Positions 51,916-63,174 of a DNA stretch of 64,000 nt are shown in pieces (position 1 is the stretch's first letter; the number at the start of each line of letters is the position of its first letter). Below the pieces are notes generated by a model. It was not told the DNA's origin and did not search any database. It was given only the letters and a program-made list of their open reading frames with translations. The position numbers were made by a program, and so were the translations under genes. Source of the stretch: Monomorium pharaonis (lineage: Eukaryota; Arthropoda; Insecta; Hymenoptera; Formicidae); NCBI RefSeq assembly GCF_013373865.1, contig NC_050471.1, forward strand, positions 21,081,333-21,145,332, in the 5' to 3' direction.

Positions 51916-53660
51916 TGTTGTCACGACTTTTCCTGACCGGAAAAGCCGCGGGCAAAAACAATAAGACCGGCGGGGTAACCGATACCCCCGATGCCGTGCT
52001 TGTCGCGCTCGAATCTCAGCCACACGCTATCGCGAGAAATTGTTGGGCGCCAGACGCGCTCGACGACGCGTCAATTCGCGAAAATCGATACGCCAAGGTG
52101 TCCTCGATCCTCGCGCGACAATCTCGACCAGCTCTGCCTAACGGTAGAGGGGCGGGGTGAATCGTAAGGGAGCAGGCGACTGCGGTAACACGAAGTGGTG
52201 GACGACACGCCAGAAAATTAGACTCCGAGCTTAACAAATAATGAACTTTATTAAAAATAAATGTCAGACAGAAACAATAATCTCACGGGACGCGGCATGC
52301 GGCGCTCCGACAATGCGGCGCCACGGCGCGAATTAGACCAAAAGAAACGCGAACGATACGCGGGAAGCTCCCGCGGTAGGCACGCGGCCGACAAGGACAG
52401 ACGATGGAATCTTCCGCGCACAATGAATTTCGGGCGTTCGAACGTGCCGACACTCCCGGCAACGATAGAACACGACCGCGTGGTTCGCGGGGGTCACAAA
52501 ATACTCGCCGGCCGAGGCCGCAACCTACGCCGTCGCGAAACCGGAAGTCCCGTCCACCCGCTATTCGCGACGGTCGACTCGCTCGCGCGAGGGCTTTGCG
52601 GCGCACACGGTCGAGGGGAATCTCCGACGAAACCCGAGCGTCCTCACAACCGTCCTCCCCGTGGATCGGCGCGTTGGCGTCCCGCCCGCTTGCATCCGAC
52701 GAATCCCCAATTACTTACGCGAACGTATGACCGCCCTGCGGCCCACGCGAATCACGCACCAACACAAAAACGGATGCAGAACGGGCCCGGAAACACCTCG
52801 CCGGCCGGCAATCGCTCACACTAACTTATCTTGGCAGGCCACCTCACCGATAATGCCCCAGGCGATGTCCTCCCTCGTCTCTGGGCTCGTCCCTTGGCTC
52901 TCGCGGAGGCCTCACACCAGCCACACCGATAACCAGCCCTTCGAGGCACCGCACGCAACCTTCCGCTTAAACCGCTCGCACGCAAAAGCGGGGTGGATCG
53001 CGGTCGATCCCAGATCGACGCCGCGACCCCCCGTTTGGTCATGCGCATTGTTTCCGCGCCGCGACCCAATTGCTACAAGGCACGCAGTCCTGCGTACGCA
53101 GGGACGTGCGCGCCGTAATCCTTCCGGGGGCCTCGCAGGCCCCCGCGAAATTTTCTTTCTCCCGCTGGGCCACTTCCCGAGCCGGGGCAGCGCACGCGGA
53201 GACCTCCGTTCCTCGCGAGAGGACTTGACGCCTCCCTCGACGCGTTTGGTCCCATTCGGGCTCCTCCACAGCCCTCCGAGATGTTCCGCCGTGGTGTTGG
53301 CGGGCACCGCCGCTTTAGGCTCCGGCCGTGGCTCTCCCAGGGCCATGCTGAATTCCCGTGCGGGCCGCGTGCTCGTCTCTCCCGGGCACCAGTGGCGTCC
53401 TTCCTTCTTCCCCGCATCGCCGTCGCTCTCTCTCTTCCTCTCTCGCTTTCTCGCCAAATTCCATCGAGAGGCGGTCGCCGCGCAAAGAAATCAAAAATAT
53501 GTAACATTAATAATACGCTCGCTAGGCCCGTCGCGGTTCCCCATGGAGATCCCCTCTCGCCTCTCGCCTATTTTCCCCGTACGGCGCGAATTCGCAGCCT
53601 GTGACGGGGGAGGGACGCTGCTACCCGTGGCAGCTAAGCTACCACGTCACAATGTATATA
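51916..53660. other. GC-rich block with LTR-like ends, no supported gene
   Basis: The block starts TGTTGTCACGAC and ends CCACGTCACAA, roughly inverted termini, and has a minus-strand AATAAAGTTCATT near 52245 that could be a poly(A) signal. ORFs of up to 343 codons exist in several frames on both strands. They are Arg/Pro/Ala/Ser-rich and mutually overlapping, which points to base composition rather than coding. It might be a long solo LTR in minus orientation; no target duplication was found. Confidence 0.35.
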
Positions 53661-53673
53661 TCAAGATCTTTTC

Positions 53674-53753
53674 AAAAAATGCAAAAACTTAAAAATATAT
53701 TTAAATATTTAGTAATATATTAATATTATTTCATCTTTTTTAATTTTAGGTAC
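53674..53753. repeat. S2 left part, ending in the BEL-C target duplication
   Basis: AAAAAATGCAAAAACTTAAA to TTTTAGGTAC matches 49181-49259. Its continuation is found after the BEL-C element at 61101. The last five bases, GGTAC (53749-53753), are duplicated at 61101-61105. Confidence 0.9.
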
Positions 53754-54618
53754 TGTGCGCGCGAAGTCGTTTGCCGACGGCAACCGTGTGCGCTAGAGGC
53801 CAGAACCGCTCAGAATTGAGCGCGGAGAACGTGTTGCGCGAATCCGCGGACTCGCTGGAGGAGGCACAAATACAAATGAAAGAAGGCAGGATTTTTCTGT
53901 TTCACACTTATCAGCACCATTTATTTTTCAAATACACTTAACTATAACTTCTCGCGAATCACGGAGAACGCGAGCATGCGGGAGCGACGGGCCAATCCCA
54001 AACGAACGGAAATCTTCGTTTCGAACGGTCGTCTTTTCTGCCTTTAAATTGCGCGACGGAGATCTTGCCGGGCGCGTGTCAGGACGCCCCAACGGGACGG
54101 ATATCTTGAGCGCGAACGAGACCGCAGGACTGATCGCGAGGCAGACGTTCGATCGCGAACGCGAGATCACCGTCGGTTCCCGCAAAGTCGCAATGAACAC
54201 CGCGCACTCGCGAGTCGCGACACTTCCACAATACAATGAAACGATGTTTGATAATTGAGCCGAGGGATACCCCGAGTAGTGAACGTTAGGTTTTTCAAAG
54301 ATGCAAAAAGCCTAGAGAGAACTGAGAGAGGCTTGGCGGGCAATAGCAGGCGCAAGACTGACTCACTTCGCGCCGAAAAATGGTAACGCGCCTTACTCTC
54401 CCTCGATATTCGTTGTTAGGAGGAGAATATCGGGGAAGAGCAAGCAGCTGATCGGCCCGGTACTTCACGCGATCACGGCGTGTACGGGTGACGTCCACGG
54501 GTCCACGCTCCGGCTCGGCGAGATGAGATGATGAATTCCCGACAACATCTCACGACGGGAAACAAGAAATATTTATGTTTATCAAAACACATTATTGTTA
54601 ACAGTCGAATCTCAAACA
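53754..54618 (-). repeat. BEL-C 3' LTR (865 bp)
   Basis: On the plus strand it runs TGTGCGCGCGAAGTCG to CGAATCTCAAACA. The element is on the minus strand, so this is its 3' LTR. It carries an extra GA (GACGGAGATC near 54060) relative to the other LTR. Confidence 0.95.
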
Positions 54619-54906
54619 TACCGGCCTCCTTGAAACGCTCGTTTCAAAGGAACGAAAAGATAATCGCACGAAGACGCGAGCCGGTCGACGACCGCGAGCG
54701 CAAAACATGGAATGAAAATGATAAAGTCATGCTTAACAATGTATCTTAATGACGCGAGTGAGGTACAAAAGAACGAACGTTCCTTAAACTATAGGCGAAG
54801 AACACTTAATGCTTAAATATGACTTAAACTAAACTAAATCTAACATGTCGAAACAAGATAAATTTGACGACGCAACTTAGAATTAGATGTCGCAGAAGCG
54901 AACGAG
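54619..54906 (-). promoter_or_regulatory. BEL-C 3' untranslated region and polypurine tract
   Basis: Noncoding sequence between the pol stop (54907) and the 3' LTR. The purine-rich AAGGAGGCCGGTA (minus strand, 54619-54631 on the plus strand) directly abuts the LTR and is the likely plus-strand primer. Confidence 0.6.
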
Positions 54907-57900
54907 CTAATCGCTCGACGCTACGTCTTCGACGGGAAGGAGGCATAGCTGCCCGATTGGGCGCTTAAACTCGGATGTAGCGGTTTTCACGGTGACGACG
55001 CGTGTTAGATTATCGGCACCGGGATGAAGCTGCGTGACTCGCCCGAGCTTCCACTTACACGGAGGTAGCGTCGCATCGCGCAATAGAACTATTTTCCCGA
55101 TTTTTAGGTTCGGGTGAATCTTTCGCCACTTGCTTCGCTGCTGCAACGTGTTGACGTAATCGTTTGCCCAAAGCTTCCAAAATCGTTCAGAGAGGTGACG
55201 AATGAGTTGCCACCGCGATAACCGATTTTCGTTAAGTTGCAGCAGCGAAGGTTCAGGGGGAACATTAAGAGCGGAGCCTATCAGGAAATGTCCCGGAGTG
55301 AGGCTCTCATAGTCGTCGAATGAATCGGACAACGGCGCGATCGGACGCGAGTTTAAGCATGCCTCGATCCGGCACAAAAGCGTAGTGAACTCTTCAAACG
55401 AGAGCGTGGTACGATCTAAAATTTGATGCAGATGATGCTTCATGCTGCGGACACCCGCCTCCCACAATCCACCGAAATGCGGGGCAGACGGGGGGATGAA
55501 ATGCCACGAGACGTTATCACATGCAGTTTTATTTTGGAAATCAGGATCGCGCAGGGCATGCTGATAAGCGGAATGCAGCTCCCTGTCGGCGCCAACGAAC
55601 GTCGTGCCGTTGTCCGAGTACATTGCCGACGGGAGGCCTCGTTGCGAACAAAAACGAAGATATGCATTAAGAAACGACGGGGTCGAATAATCACCGACTA
55701 ACTCCAAATGAATGGCGCATGTGGCCAAGCATATGAATACAGCGATATATGCCTTCCTCGACGTTATACCGCGCCCGGCGGACGCGCGTATCTGTACGGG
55801 CCCGGCGTAATCGACGCCACAGTGAGAAAACGGCCGAGACGGAGTTGAAACGCGCGCTTTGGGGAGATCCCCCATTAGCTGAACCGGAATAGCGGCTCGC
55901 TCTCGACAACAAACGGTACAGTTGTGGATGACCGCCTTGACCAAACTTCGAGCGCGAACAATCCAATACTCGTGACGGAGCATGCTAAGGGTGAGCTGCA
56001 GCCCCCCGTGCAGAACTCGCAAATGAGCTTGCAATGCAATGAGGTTCACGAGGGGATGCGACGCCAGCAAAACGGGGTGGCGTGTTTTATATGGGAGTGG
56101 AGCGTGACGGAGACGACCTCCCACGCGTAATATCCCGTCGCAGTCGAGAAAAGGCGTCAAAGCGGCCAACGAGCTTCTCGTAGGGACGGTTTTACCGGCG
56201 GTTAGAGCGCGAATCTCAACCGAAAAAAGCTCCGATTGGATGCTTTTGAGCCAAAATGTTTTGGCTGACTTACATTCGAGGAGTGAAGGGGTGTTAAGTG
56301 AGGAAATGAAAGAAGAGGAATCGACGCTACGGCGTCGACAGGCGTTAATAAACTTGAAAAGATACGCCGTGATACGAATAAGTTTGAGCCACGAAGAATA
56401 CCGAGTCGCAAGATCCCACCGGGCGGGCGGGGAAGATACATTTAACGATACGAGTTTCTCCTCGGCGCGAGCATCCACAACCGGCGAGGCGGGCTCGCGA
56501 GGCCATTCCTCCCGTGAGGCTTGCAACCAAGGTGGTCCCCGCCACCACAGAGCATGATGAGTTAATTCGTCACCGAACAAGCCTCGTGATGCGCAATCCG
56601 CGGGATTATCAGAGGTCGGCACGTGACGCCACTCAGCGTCCGGCAACTGGGTTTGAATCGCGCTGACGCGGTTGGCGACGAATGTTTTCCATCGTGATGG
56701 ATGAGCGCGCAACCACGTAAGCACGATGGTTGAATCCGTCCAACAGAAACACGGAACAGATTTAATCGAGAGCGAACCAGATACAAAGTTTACGAGACGG
56801 ACGAGCAAGAGAGCCGCGGACAGTTCCAGGCGAGGGACGGTGAGAGGCGCAATGGGAGCAACCTTTGACTTACCGGCGAGCAACGAGAGCGTCACTGCAC
56901 CTGAGGCGGAGACAACCTTCAGATAAACGGCTGCCGCGTAGGCGAGGGTGGAGGCATCGGCGAAGCCGTGCAGCTCGATATGCGAGACGTTTGATTGAAC
57001 TCCTGTCCACCGCGCGATATGGAGATCGTTTAGTGAGGAAAACCGAGAATAGATGGAATGCCATTGACGGAAAAGAGTCTCAGGAATGTCTTCGTCCCAG
57101 GTCGCATTAAGACGCCAAAGTTGCTGCATACAGATCTTAGCTGAGACGGTGACGGGAGTCACCCACCACAAGGGATCGTATAGCTTTGCGATTGTTGACA
57201 AAACTGCTCGTTTACACCGAGGAACTGATGCGGAGAGAGAGACTCTAACTTGAAAGACATCACGCGCCGGATTCCATACAATGCCTAGAACCTTTACTTT
57301 CTCATCGGTCGCAATATGTCGGTCACAAGCGAGTCCGTGATCCAACGGATCGACGTCGCTGAGCAATGCCGGCGAGTTGCTCGCCCATTTTCGCAACTCG
57401 AATCCACCGCAGCGTAATAAGTCGACGAGTTGATCGCGAGATTCTCGGACGCCGGATTCGTCATCACCCCCGAATAGAACGTCGTCGACGTAAATTTGAT
57501 TGCGCAGAATGGGGATGGCCAACGGAAAACGGTGCCCGTCGTCGTCGATAAGACTGCGGAGGACGCGAAGTGCTAGGAACGGCGCACATGTCATACCGTA
57601 GGTGACGGTGAGCAACTGATAATCGCTAGGCTGATCGTTAGCACCCCTCCAGACGATACGCTGGTAGTCTATATCTCGCCGATCGACCAAAATTTGGCGA
57701 TACATTTTCGCGATATCAGCCATGTAAACGAGCTTGAAATGGCGCCACTGCAGAATAATCGCGGGCAAATCCGTCTGCAATTTCGGACCCGCGTACAAGC
57801 AATCGTTCAACGATAACCCGTTTGACGTGACGCTCGACGCGTTGAACACGACGCGTAAGTGCGTCGTCGCACTTCCTTCGCGGAACACCGGGTGATGCGG

Positions 57901-60162
57901 AATATGAACAGATTGATGAGAGGCGTCTTGCGAGGGCGGTGCCCTTTGCATGTGCCCGAGCTGTTCATATTCACGCATAAATTGGTCGTATTCTTGTGCC
58001 AACTCCGGATGCAGGCGGAAACGGCGTAATAACGAATGATATAATCGTTCGGCAACAGCCCGCGAACGACCGATGTCGATTGGCGGGCCCCTTTTAAAAG
58101 GTAATCGCACGATATATCGGCCGTCCTCCCGACGCGAGTGAGTGTCGCGGAAGTGAGCCTCGCATGACTCATCCTGCGGCGTTAGAGTCTGAGATTGAGG
58201 GAGCTCCTCGATCTCCCAGAACTTCCGGATTTCCTCGGCGAGAGATTGACCGAGCAAGCAGTTGTGGACTGTGAGGTGAGCGGAGTATTGCTGAGGCGGC
58301 GAGTTAACGACGGAAGCTCGCGACGAGTCGACCGTCGGCGCAAGAGGACCGGAGATAATCCAGCCGAATACGGAGTTTTGTGCGACGGGCTCTCCGCTTT
58401 GCCCCTTTCGAACGCCCTCCAATATTACGTCGCTGTAAAGATCGGCGCCGATAATGAGTTGAATCGGGTCGGAGCTAGTCGGTTTAGCATCCGCCCATGA
58501 CAAGCCGGCTAGATGCGGAAAGCCGGACAAGTCCGAGACGAATTTCGGAGCGTACGACGTAAGCGAATTGAGGACAAGCGCCGTCGTTTCGAAAGCCGGC
58601 GTAGTCGACGCACGAGGAGATATAATGATCGCGGCGGCGTGTTGCACCGTGCCGACATGAGTCCCGCCGACGGCAGAGATGGAAACCGGCATTCGGATGC
58701 GTTTCGCGCGCAGCAATTGAGCCACGTTCCCGCTGATGAACGTGGCTTCAGAGCCCTGATCGAGCAAAGCTCTGACGGATACAGATCGACCGGAAGCGAC
58801 CCTGACAGTGACCCATGCGGTCGCTAAAAGTATTTGAACATTAGTGCGCGGTTGCGCTGAGGAGAGCAATGAATTCACTTCGACTGCGGGCGCCGCGTCG
58901 GACGATACCTTCGCATGTTGTGAGGTGCTCGTCGCCGCATCAGAATTCGCTTCCACATCGATGTGTAACATCGTATGATGTTTCTTAGCGCACAAACGAC
59001 AGGTATATTTACTTGTACAATCGGACGCGGAGTGACGACTGCTAAGGCAGTTGACGCAGCGCTTGAATCGCTTGACGAGTTCCCGCCGTTGACTCGCATT
59101 TTTCGCGATGAATTGCGGACATAGATTAATAAAGTGACGGGACTTGCACAGCGGACAAGTCAGCGCCGCGTTATCGGACGTAGCAAGATGGACGCGCGAC
59201 GAAGCCGCAGACTTAGAGGCGGATTTTGAGTTGCTATCAGGAGAGCATTCTTCCAGTGCGCTAATGCGAGAGGCGACAAAACGACTTAATGCTTCGTACG
59301 TCGACGGCGCGTCGGCGTGAGTGGTATAAAGTGTCCACGCTTTACGAGTGGCCGAATCTAACTTTTGTGACGTCAGAAATACGAGGAAGTCGTCCCAAAG
59401 ATCGCTCGGAGTGCGATCGAGTTTCTGCAGTGAGGTAATCGCTATATTAATTTTGTCGCATAAAAGTTGTAATTCGCTGGCGGATTCCCGACTCACATTG
59501 GGCAAATCGAGCAGCGCGGATAAATGAAACGAGAGTAGTCGTCGTTTACTCTCGTACCGTGCGGTTAATGTTTGCCACGCAAGCTTAAAGTTGTTAGCGG
59601 TAACCGCGAGAGTCGCGAGACGTTCTTTAGCACGGCCTTTTAACGACGACACGAGAAAATGCATGCGTCCGAAATCATTCAAGTCTTTATTATTAATGAT
59701 TAAGGAAGTAAAGCGATCGCGGAATGTTTCCCAATCCGCATAGTTCCCGTCGAACGGCGGCAGATTTATAGGCGGCAAATGCACTAATGAGAGCGAAGTC
59801 GTGTCATGAACGGCAGGTCCAGTCTCGAGAGACTGATTGTGGTGACTCACTACTGGCTCGATATCCTCCAGACAGTCCATCATATAATCCAACGTCGTGT
59901 TGTACACTTCTTCGGTCTGGTCGTATTGAGCCTTGCTGAAATACTCTATTGTAGACTGGGAGGCGACAGGAACTATCTGCATTAACGTGGAGTGACCTTC
60001 CTGGTATGAACGCCAGATTTCCTTGAGAGACGTGGCGCGCGACCGAATTTTCGCCGCCGTCAAATTGTTTCGACCGAGCTTCTTAAAATTATCAAGAGCT
60101 CGTTCAATAGAGTGCTGTCGCACCCCTTGACTCGATAACGCTTGAGATGCTGTGAGAGACAT
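54907..60162 (-). CDS. gag-pol: BEL-C Gag-Pol polyprotein, intact (about 1,751 aa)
   Basis: I take the start as ATG 60162 (MSLTASQALSSQG), because the frame upstream of it runs through the PBS into the LTR. Domains in order, approximate residues: gag core LPPFDGNYADWETF (130); three zinc motifs, CPLCKSRHFINLC (333), CVNCLSSRHSASDC (370) and CRLCAKKHHTMLH (386); aspartic protease LLDQGSEATFIS (462); RT with RVVFNASS and catalytic YVDD (891); RNase H IELHGFADAS (1062); integrase zinc domain with HGG and CTVC (1384-1415); catalytic D in VDYAGP (1450), D in SDNGTTF (1515) and E in GGLWEAGV (1568); and a C-terminal DUF5641-like domain (SLTPGHFLIGSALN). No stop or frameshift in more than 5 kb. It replicates through an RNA intermediate and integrates cDNA. 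Confidence 0.96.
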   Translation of the reverse strand: MSLTASQALSSQGVRQHSIERALDNFKKLGRNNLTAAKIRSRATSLKEIWRSYQEGHSTLMQIVPVASQSTIEYFSKAQYDQTEEVYNTTLDYMMDCLEDIEPVVSHHNQSLETGPAVHDTTSLSLVHLPPINLPPFDGNYADWETFRDRFTSLIINNKDLNDFGRMHFLVSSLKGRAKERLATLAVTANNFKLAWQTLTARYESKRRLLSFHLSALLDLPNVSRESASELQLLCDKINIAITSLQKLDRTPSDLWDDFLVFLTSQKLDSATRKAWTLYTTHADAPSTYEALSRFVASRISALEECSPDSNSKSASKSAASSRVHLATSDNAALTCPLCKSRHFINLCPQFIAKNASQRRELVKRFKRCVNCLSSRHSASDCTSKYTCRLCAKKHHTMLHIDVEANSDAATSTSQHAKVSSDAAPAVEVNSLLSSAQPRTNVQILLATAWVTVRVASGRSVSVRALLDQGSEATFISGNVAQLLRAKRIRMPVSISAVGGTHVGTVQHAAAIIISPRASTTPAFETTALVLNSLTSYAPKFVSDLSGFPHLAGLSWADAKPTSSDPIQLIIGADLYSDVILEGVRKGQSGEPVAQNSVFGWIISGPLAPTVDSSRASVVNSPPQQYSAHLTVHNCLLGQSLAEEIRKFWEIEELPQSQTLTPQDESCEAHFRDTHSRREDGRYIVRLPFKRGPPIDIGRSRAVAERLYHSLLRRFRLHPELAQEYDQFMREYEQLGHMQRAPPSQDASHQSVHIPHHPVFREGSATTHLRVVFNASSVTSNGLSLNDCLYAGPKLQTDLPAIILQWRHFKLVYMADIAKMYRQILVDRRDIDYQRIVWRGANDQPSDYQLLTVTYGMTCAPFLALRVLRSLIDDDGHRFPLAIPILRNQIYVDDVLFGGDDESGVRESRDQLVDLLRCGGFELRKWASNSPALLSDVDPLDHGLACDRHIATDEKVKVLGIVWNPARDVFQVRVSLSASVPRCKRAVLSTIAKLYDPLWWVTPVTVSAKICMQQLWRLNATWDEDIPETLFRQWHSIYSRFSSLNDLHIARWTGVQSNVSHIELHGFADASTLAYAAAVYLKVVSASGAVTLSLLAGKSKVAPIAPLTVPRLELSAALLLVRLVNFVSGSLSIKSVPCFCWTDSTIVLTWLRAHPSRWKTFVANRVSAIQTQLPDAEWRHVPTSDNPADCASRGLFGDELTHHALWWRGPPWLQASREEWPREPASPVVDARAEEKLVSLNVSSPPARWDLATRYSSWLKLIRITAYLFKFINACRRRSVDSSSFISSLNTPSLLECKSAKTFWLKSIQSELFSVEIRALTAGKTVPTRSSLAALTPFLDCDGILRVGGRLRHAPLPYKTRHPVLLASHPLVNLIALQAHLRVLHGGLQLTLSMLRHEYWIVRARSLVKAVIHNCTVCCRERAAIPVQLMGDLPKARVSTPSRPFSHCGVDYAGPVQIRASAGRGITSRKAYIAVFICLATCAIHLELVGDYSTPSFLNAYLRFCSQRGLPSAMYSDNGTTFVGADRELHSAYQHALRDPDFQNKTACDNVSWHFIPPSAPHFGGLWEAGVRSMKHHLHQILDRTTLSFEEFTTLLCRIEACLNSRPIAPLSDSFDDYESLTPGHFLIGSALNVPPEPSLLQLNENRLSRWQLIRHLSERFWKLWANDYVNTLQQRSKWRKIHPNLKIGKIVLLRDATLPPCKWKLGRVTQLHPGADNLTRVVTVKTATSEFKRPIGQLCLLPVEDVASSD

Positions 60163-60213
60163 GATGCGATGCACCGAAATGAAGACGAATGTAGGCCCTC
60201 CACACGCTCTCGC

Positions 60214-60232
60214 GATCCGGTTCGAAGGACCA
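60214..60232 (-). promoter_or_regulatory. BEL-C primer-binding site (tRNA-Tyr type)
   Basis: The minus strand reads TGGTCCTTCGAACCGGATC five bases inside the 5' LTR. The complement ends TCGAAGGACCA, which matches the acceptor end of eukaryotic tRNA-Tyr (5' end CCTTCGA), so this tRNA is the probable primer. Confidence 0.75.
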
Positions 60233-60237
60233 ACAAA

Positions 60238-61100
60238 TGTGCGCGCGAAGTCGTTTGCCGACGGCAACCGTGTGCGCTAGAGGCCGGAACCGCTCAGAAT
60301 TGAGCGCGGAGAACGTGTTGCGCGAATCCGCGGACTCGCTGGAGGAGGCACAAACACAAATGAAAGAAGGCAGGATTTTTCTGTTTCACACTTATCAGCA
60401 CCATTTATTTTTCAAATACACTTAACTATAACTTCTCGCGAATCACGGAGAACGCGAGCATGCGGGAGCGACGGGCCAATCCCAAACGAACGGAAATCTT
60501 CGTTTCGAACGGTCGTCTTTTCTGCCTTTAAATTGCGCGACGGATCTTGCCGGGCGCGTGTCAGGACGCCCCAACGGGACGGATATCTTGAGCGCGAACG
60601 AGACCGCAGGACTGATCGCGAGGCAGACGTTCGATCGCGAACGCGAGATCACCGTCGGTTCCCGCAAAGTCGCAATGAACACCGCGCACTCGCGAGTCGC
60701 GACACTTCCACAATACAATGAAACGATGTTTGATAATTGAGCCGAGGGATACCCCGAGTAGTGAACGTTAGGTTTTTCAAAGATGCAAAAAGCCTAGAGA
60801 GAACTGAGAGAGGCTTGGCGGGCAATAGCAGGCGCAAGACTGACTCACTTCGCGCCGAAAAATGGTAACGCGCCTTACTCTCCCTCGATATTCGTTGTTA
60901 GGAGGAGAATATCGGGGAAGAGCAAGCAGCTGATCGGCCCGGTACTTCACGCGATCACGGCGTGTACGGGTGACGTCCACGGGTCCACGCTCCGGCTCGG
61001 CGAGATGAGATGATGAATTCCCGACAACATCTCACGACGGGAAACAAGAAATATTTATGTTTATCAAAACACATTATTGTTAACAGTCGAATCTCAAACA
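60238..61100 (-). repeat. BEL-C 5' LTR (863 bp)
   Basis: Near-identical to 53754-54618. It is the promoter-bearing LTR for the minus-strand polyprotein. GGTAC at 61101-61105 is the second copy of the target duplication. Confidence 0.95.
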
Positions 61101-61640
61101 GGTACGTTAGAATTAAGAAAATTCTAAATTTAAACAATATTAATGTTTGTACCATTTTATTTATTAAAATAAAATACAGTTTGAAATTACATTACACATG
61201 TATTATGTTTTCATTTAAATACCTTTACTTGTACATAATAAAATATATATTATCAAGAAAATATCTCCCCTTTCTCTCTTTTTCTTTCTCTCTACGCACT
61301 CATGTATTTTTTATAAATACTTCGTATTACACCGAACAATAATAAAATTAATATATTATCTCGTAGTAAGTACAAAACGAATTAATCTTGTAAAAAAGGA
61401 ACAGTTCTTATTATATAACGTAACAGTGTTAGACTAATCAAACAAAAATAAAATTTAAATGTTATTTTACAGAGTAAAAATATTAATTAAAGTCCTTGTA
61501 AAAAAAGAAACAGTCTTAATATAACGTAACATTATGTTAGACTGAAAAGCTATAAAATATACTAAGTGATAAAAATAAAAAATAGTAAATAATTAAAATT
61601 GTTACATGATTTATATATGTATATATATATATATATATAG
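61101..61640. repeat. S2 right part
   Basis: GGTACGTTAGAATTAAG onward matches 49255-49790, ending in the same type of TA microsatellite (61615-61640). No ORF. Confidence 0.88.
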
Positions 61641-63174
61641 GTATATGAAAGGGCAGTTTTCGGGACACGAAAAAACCCCCAAATTTTATTGTATAGATGT
61701 TGAATAATCCTTGAAAAAACATTAATGCCGTTTGAAAAATTTGAAAATAATACGTATTTTCCCAGATATGAAGACTGATATATTGCAAGGCAGGTTTCAG
61801 GACCAGTATATTTTTCCATAAATATGAAAAGATAATTATTATTTAACAACTATTTCTCTTAGATATGATATATATAAGTAATAAAATGCTATATTTATGC
61901 TTATTTAACTTAGAATTTAAAAGAATTAGATGAATCTATTGTAGGTCCTGAAAAACACCTTTTAGTAAATTAAATTATCAGTAGAAAGGCATTTTTCAGG
62001 TCACTTGAAATTATACATTTAAAACGTTAAATTATAGCGTACTTTACAATTTTTTAATCTAAATAAAAAGAAATAAAGGATATAATGTGATTTTATGCCC
62101 TTACATATTAATAAATAAACTTAAAAGTATAATTATAGATAAAAATATTGTGACCTGAAAACTGCCGTTCAGATAAATATTATAAATCTTCAAATAGGTA
62201 GTTTTCAGGACACAATATTTTAATGCATAGTTTTTCTATTTATTCATTAATACGTAATAATATATAAAAACCATATTATAAATTACATTTCTTTTTATTT
62301 AGATATGGAAAACTGTAAAATATAAACTAATTTTTTATTTTAGAATAAATGATCTGATAAATGATCTAAAAAAATTTTTTTTAAATAATTTTCTCTTAAG
62401 TATGATAAACATAAGTAATAAAACACTATATTCGTTTTTTTTCAATATTTGATATTAAAATAAATCTTTTTTACGATTTTCATACATTTTTCCCACATTT
62501 TGTGAGCAATAAATGTTATGTAAATGTACATACAAACAACTTTAAAAAACTATGTGAACGTCCTAGTTGAGAGCAAAAATGGATGACTTGTTCATATTAG
62601 TTCTTTATAATTAATCAAATATCGTTTTTTTAATATTGTTAGAAATATATAAATAAATTGTTAATAAAATTAATGTTGCACTGTCAGTTATCGAAAACAA
62701 CAGAATGTGTAAATAAGATATACAGGGTATCCCGAAACTATCGGATCATATTTTAAAGGCAGAGTTTTCTTGCCAATTTTGAGATTTTTCTCAGCAAAAA
62801 TGTCAAAGCATCAATAATTTCTAAGTTATAAGCAATTAAAAGATCAGCATCCTTTCACAATGATAAGAAACGCGCAGTTTATTTGTTAAAAAGTCTGGCA
62901 AAAAATTGATAGATTATATCTTTTGCACTTTCTTTGAAATTCTGATTATAGAAGTTGAGAATAAATGAATAAAATTTTGACATAGTTTGCATCAAAACTC
63001 TGTAATAAATTAATGTTTGTATAAAATCGAAATGTAACTTGCTGAAAATCGAATATAAAGTAAAACTTAAGATCTTCATAAGATAGACTGCAATTGGCAA
63101 AAAAAGTTTAAAGGATTAATTTTAAATAGACTATAAATCTGTATATCACAGCATAATGGCAGTTTTCAGTTCTA
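61641..63174. other. AT-rich region with recurrent GGCAGTTTTCAGG-like motif
   Basis: No gene is supported. Variants of the word GGCAGTTTTC(A/G)GGACAC occur in both orientations near 61652, 61782, 61945 (complement), 61989, 62152 (complement), 62197 and 63157. A pair of direct repeats (TAAGTAATAAAA.GCTATAT near 61875 and 62412) lies between. TACAGGGTATCCCGAAAC at 62721 resembles the end of a DNA transposon, but I see no partner. Confidence 0.45.

Larger units (their letters stand above)
53754..61100 (-). mobile_element. BEL-C: complete BEL/Pao retrotransposon (7,347 bp)
   Basis: All expected parts are present: two LTRs, a perfect GGTAC target duplication, a tRNA-type PBS, one uninterrupted gag-pol frame and a polypurine tract. 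The LTRs (53754-54618 and 60238-61100) appear to differ by two substitutions and one 2-bp indel by eye, implying recent insertion. It lies inside segment S2, whose intact counterpart S1 is at 49181. This is the only element in the window that looks potentially autonomous. Confidence 0.95.

Noticed and set aside
52261..53692. ORFs of 187 and 343 codons and minus-strand ORFs of 144-181 codons
   Set aside because: They overlap extensively on both strands in GC-rich DNA, with low-complexity Arg/Pro composition and no recognisable domain.
55423..59099. Numerous plus-strand and other-frame ORFs within BEL-C
   Set aside because: They are shadows of the intact minus-strand polyprotein, which has clear domains in order.
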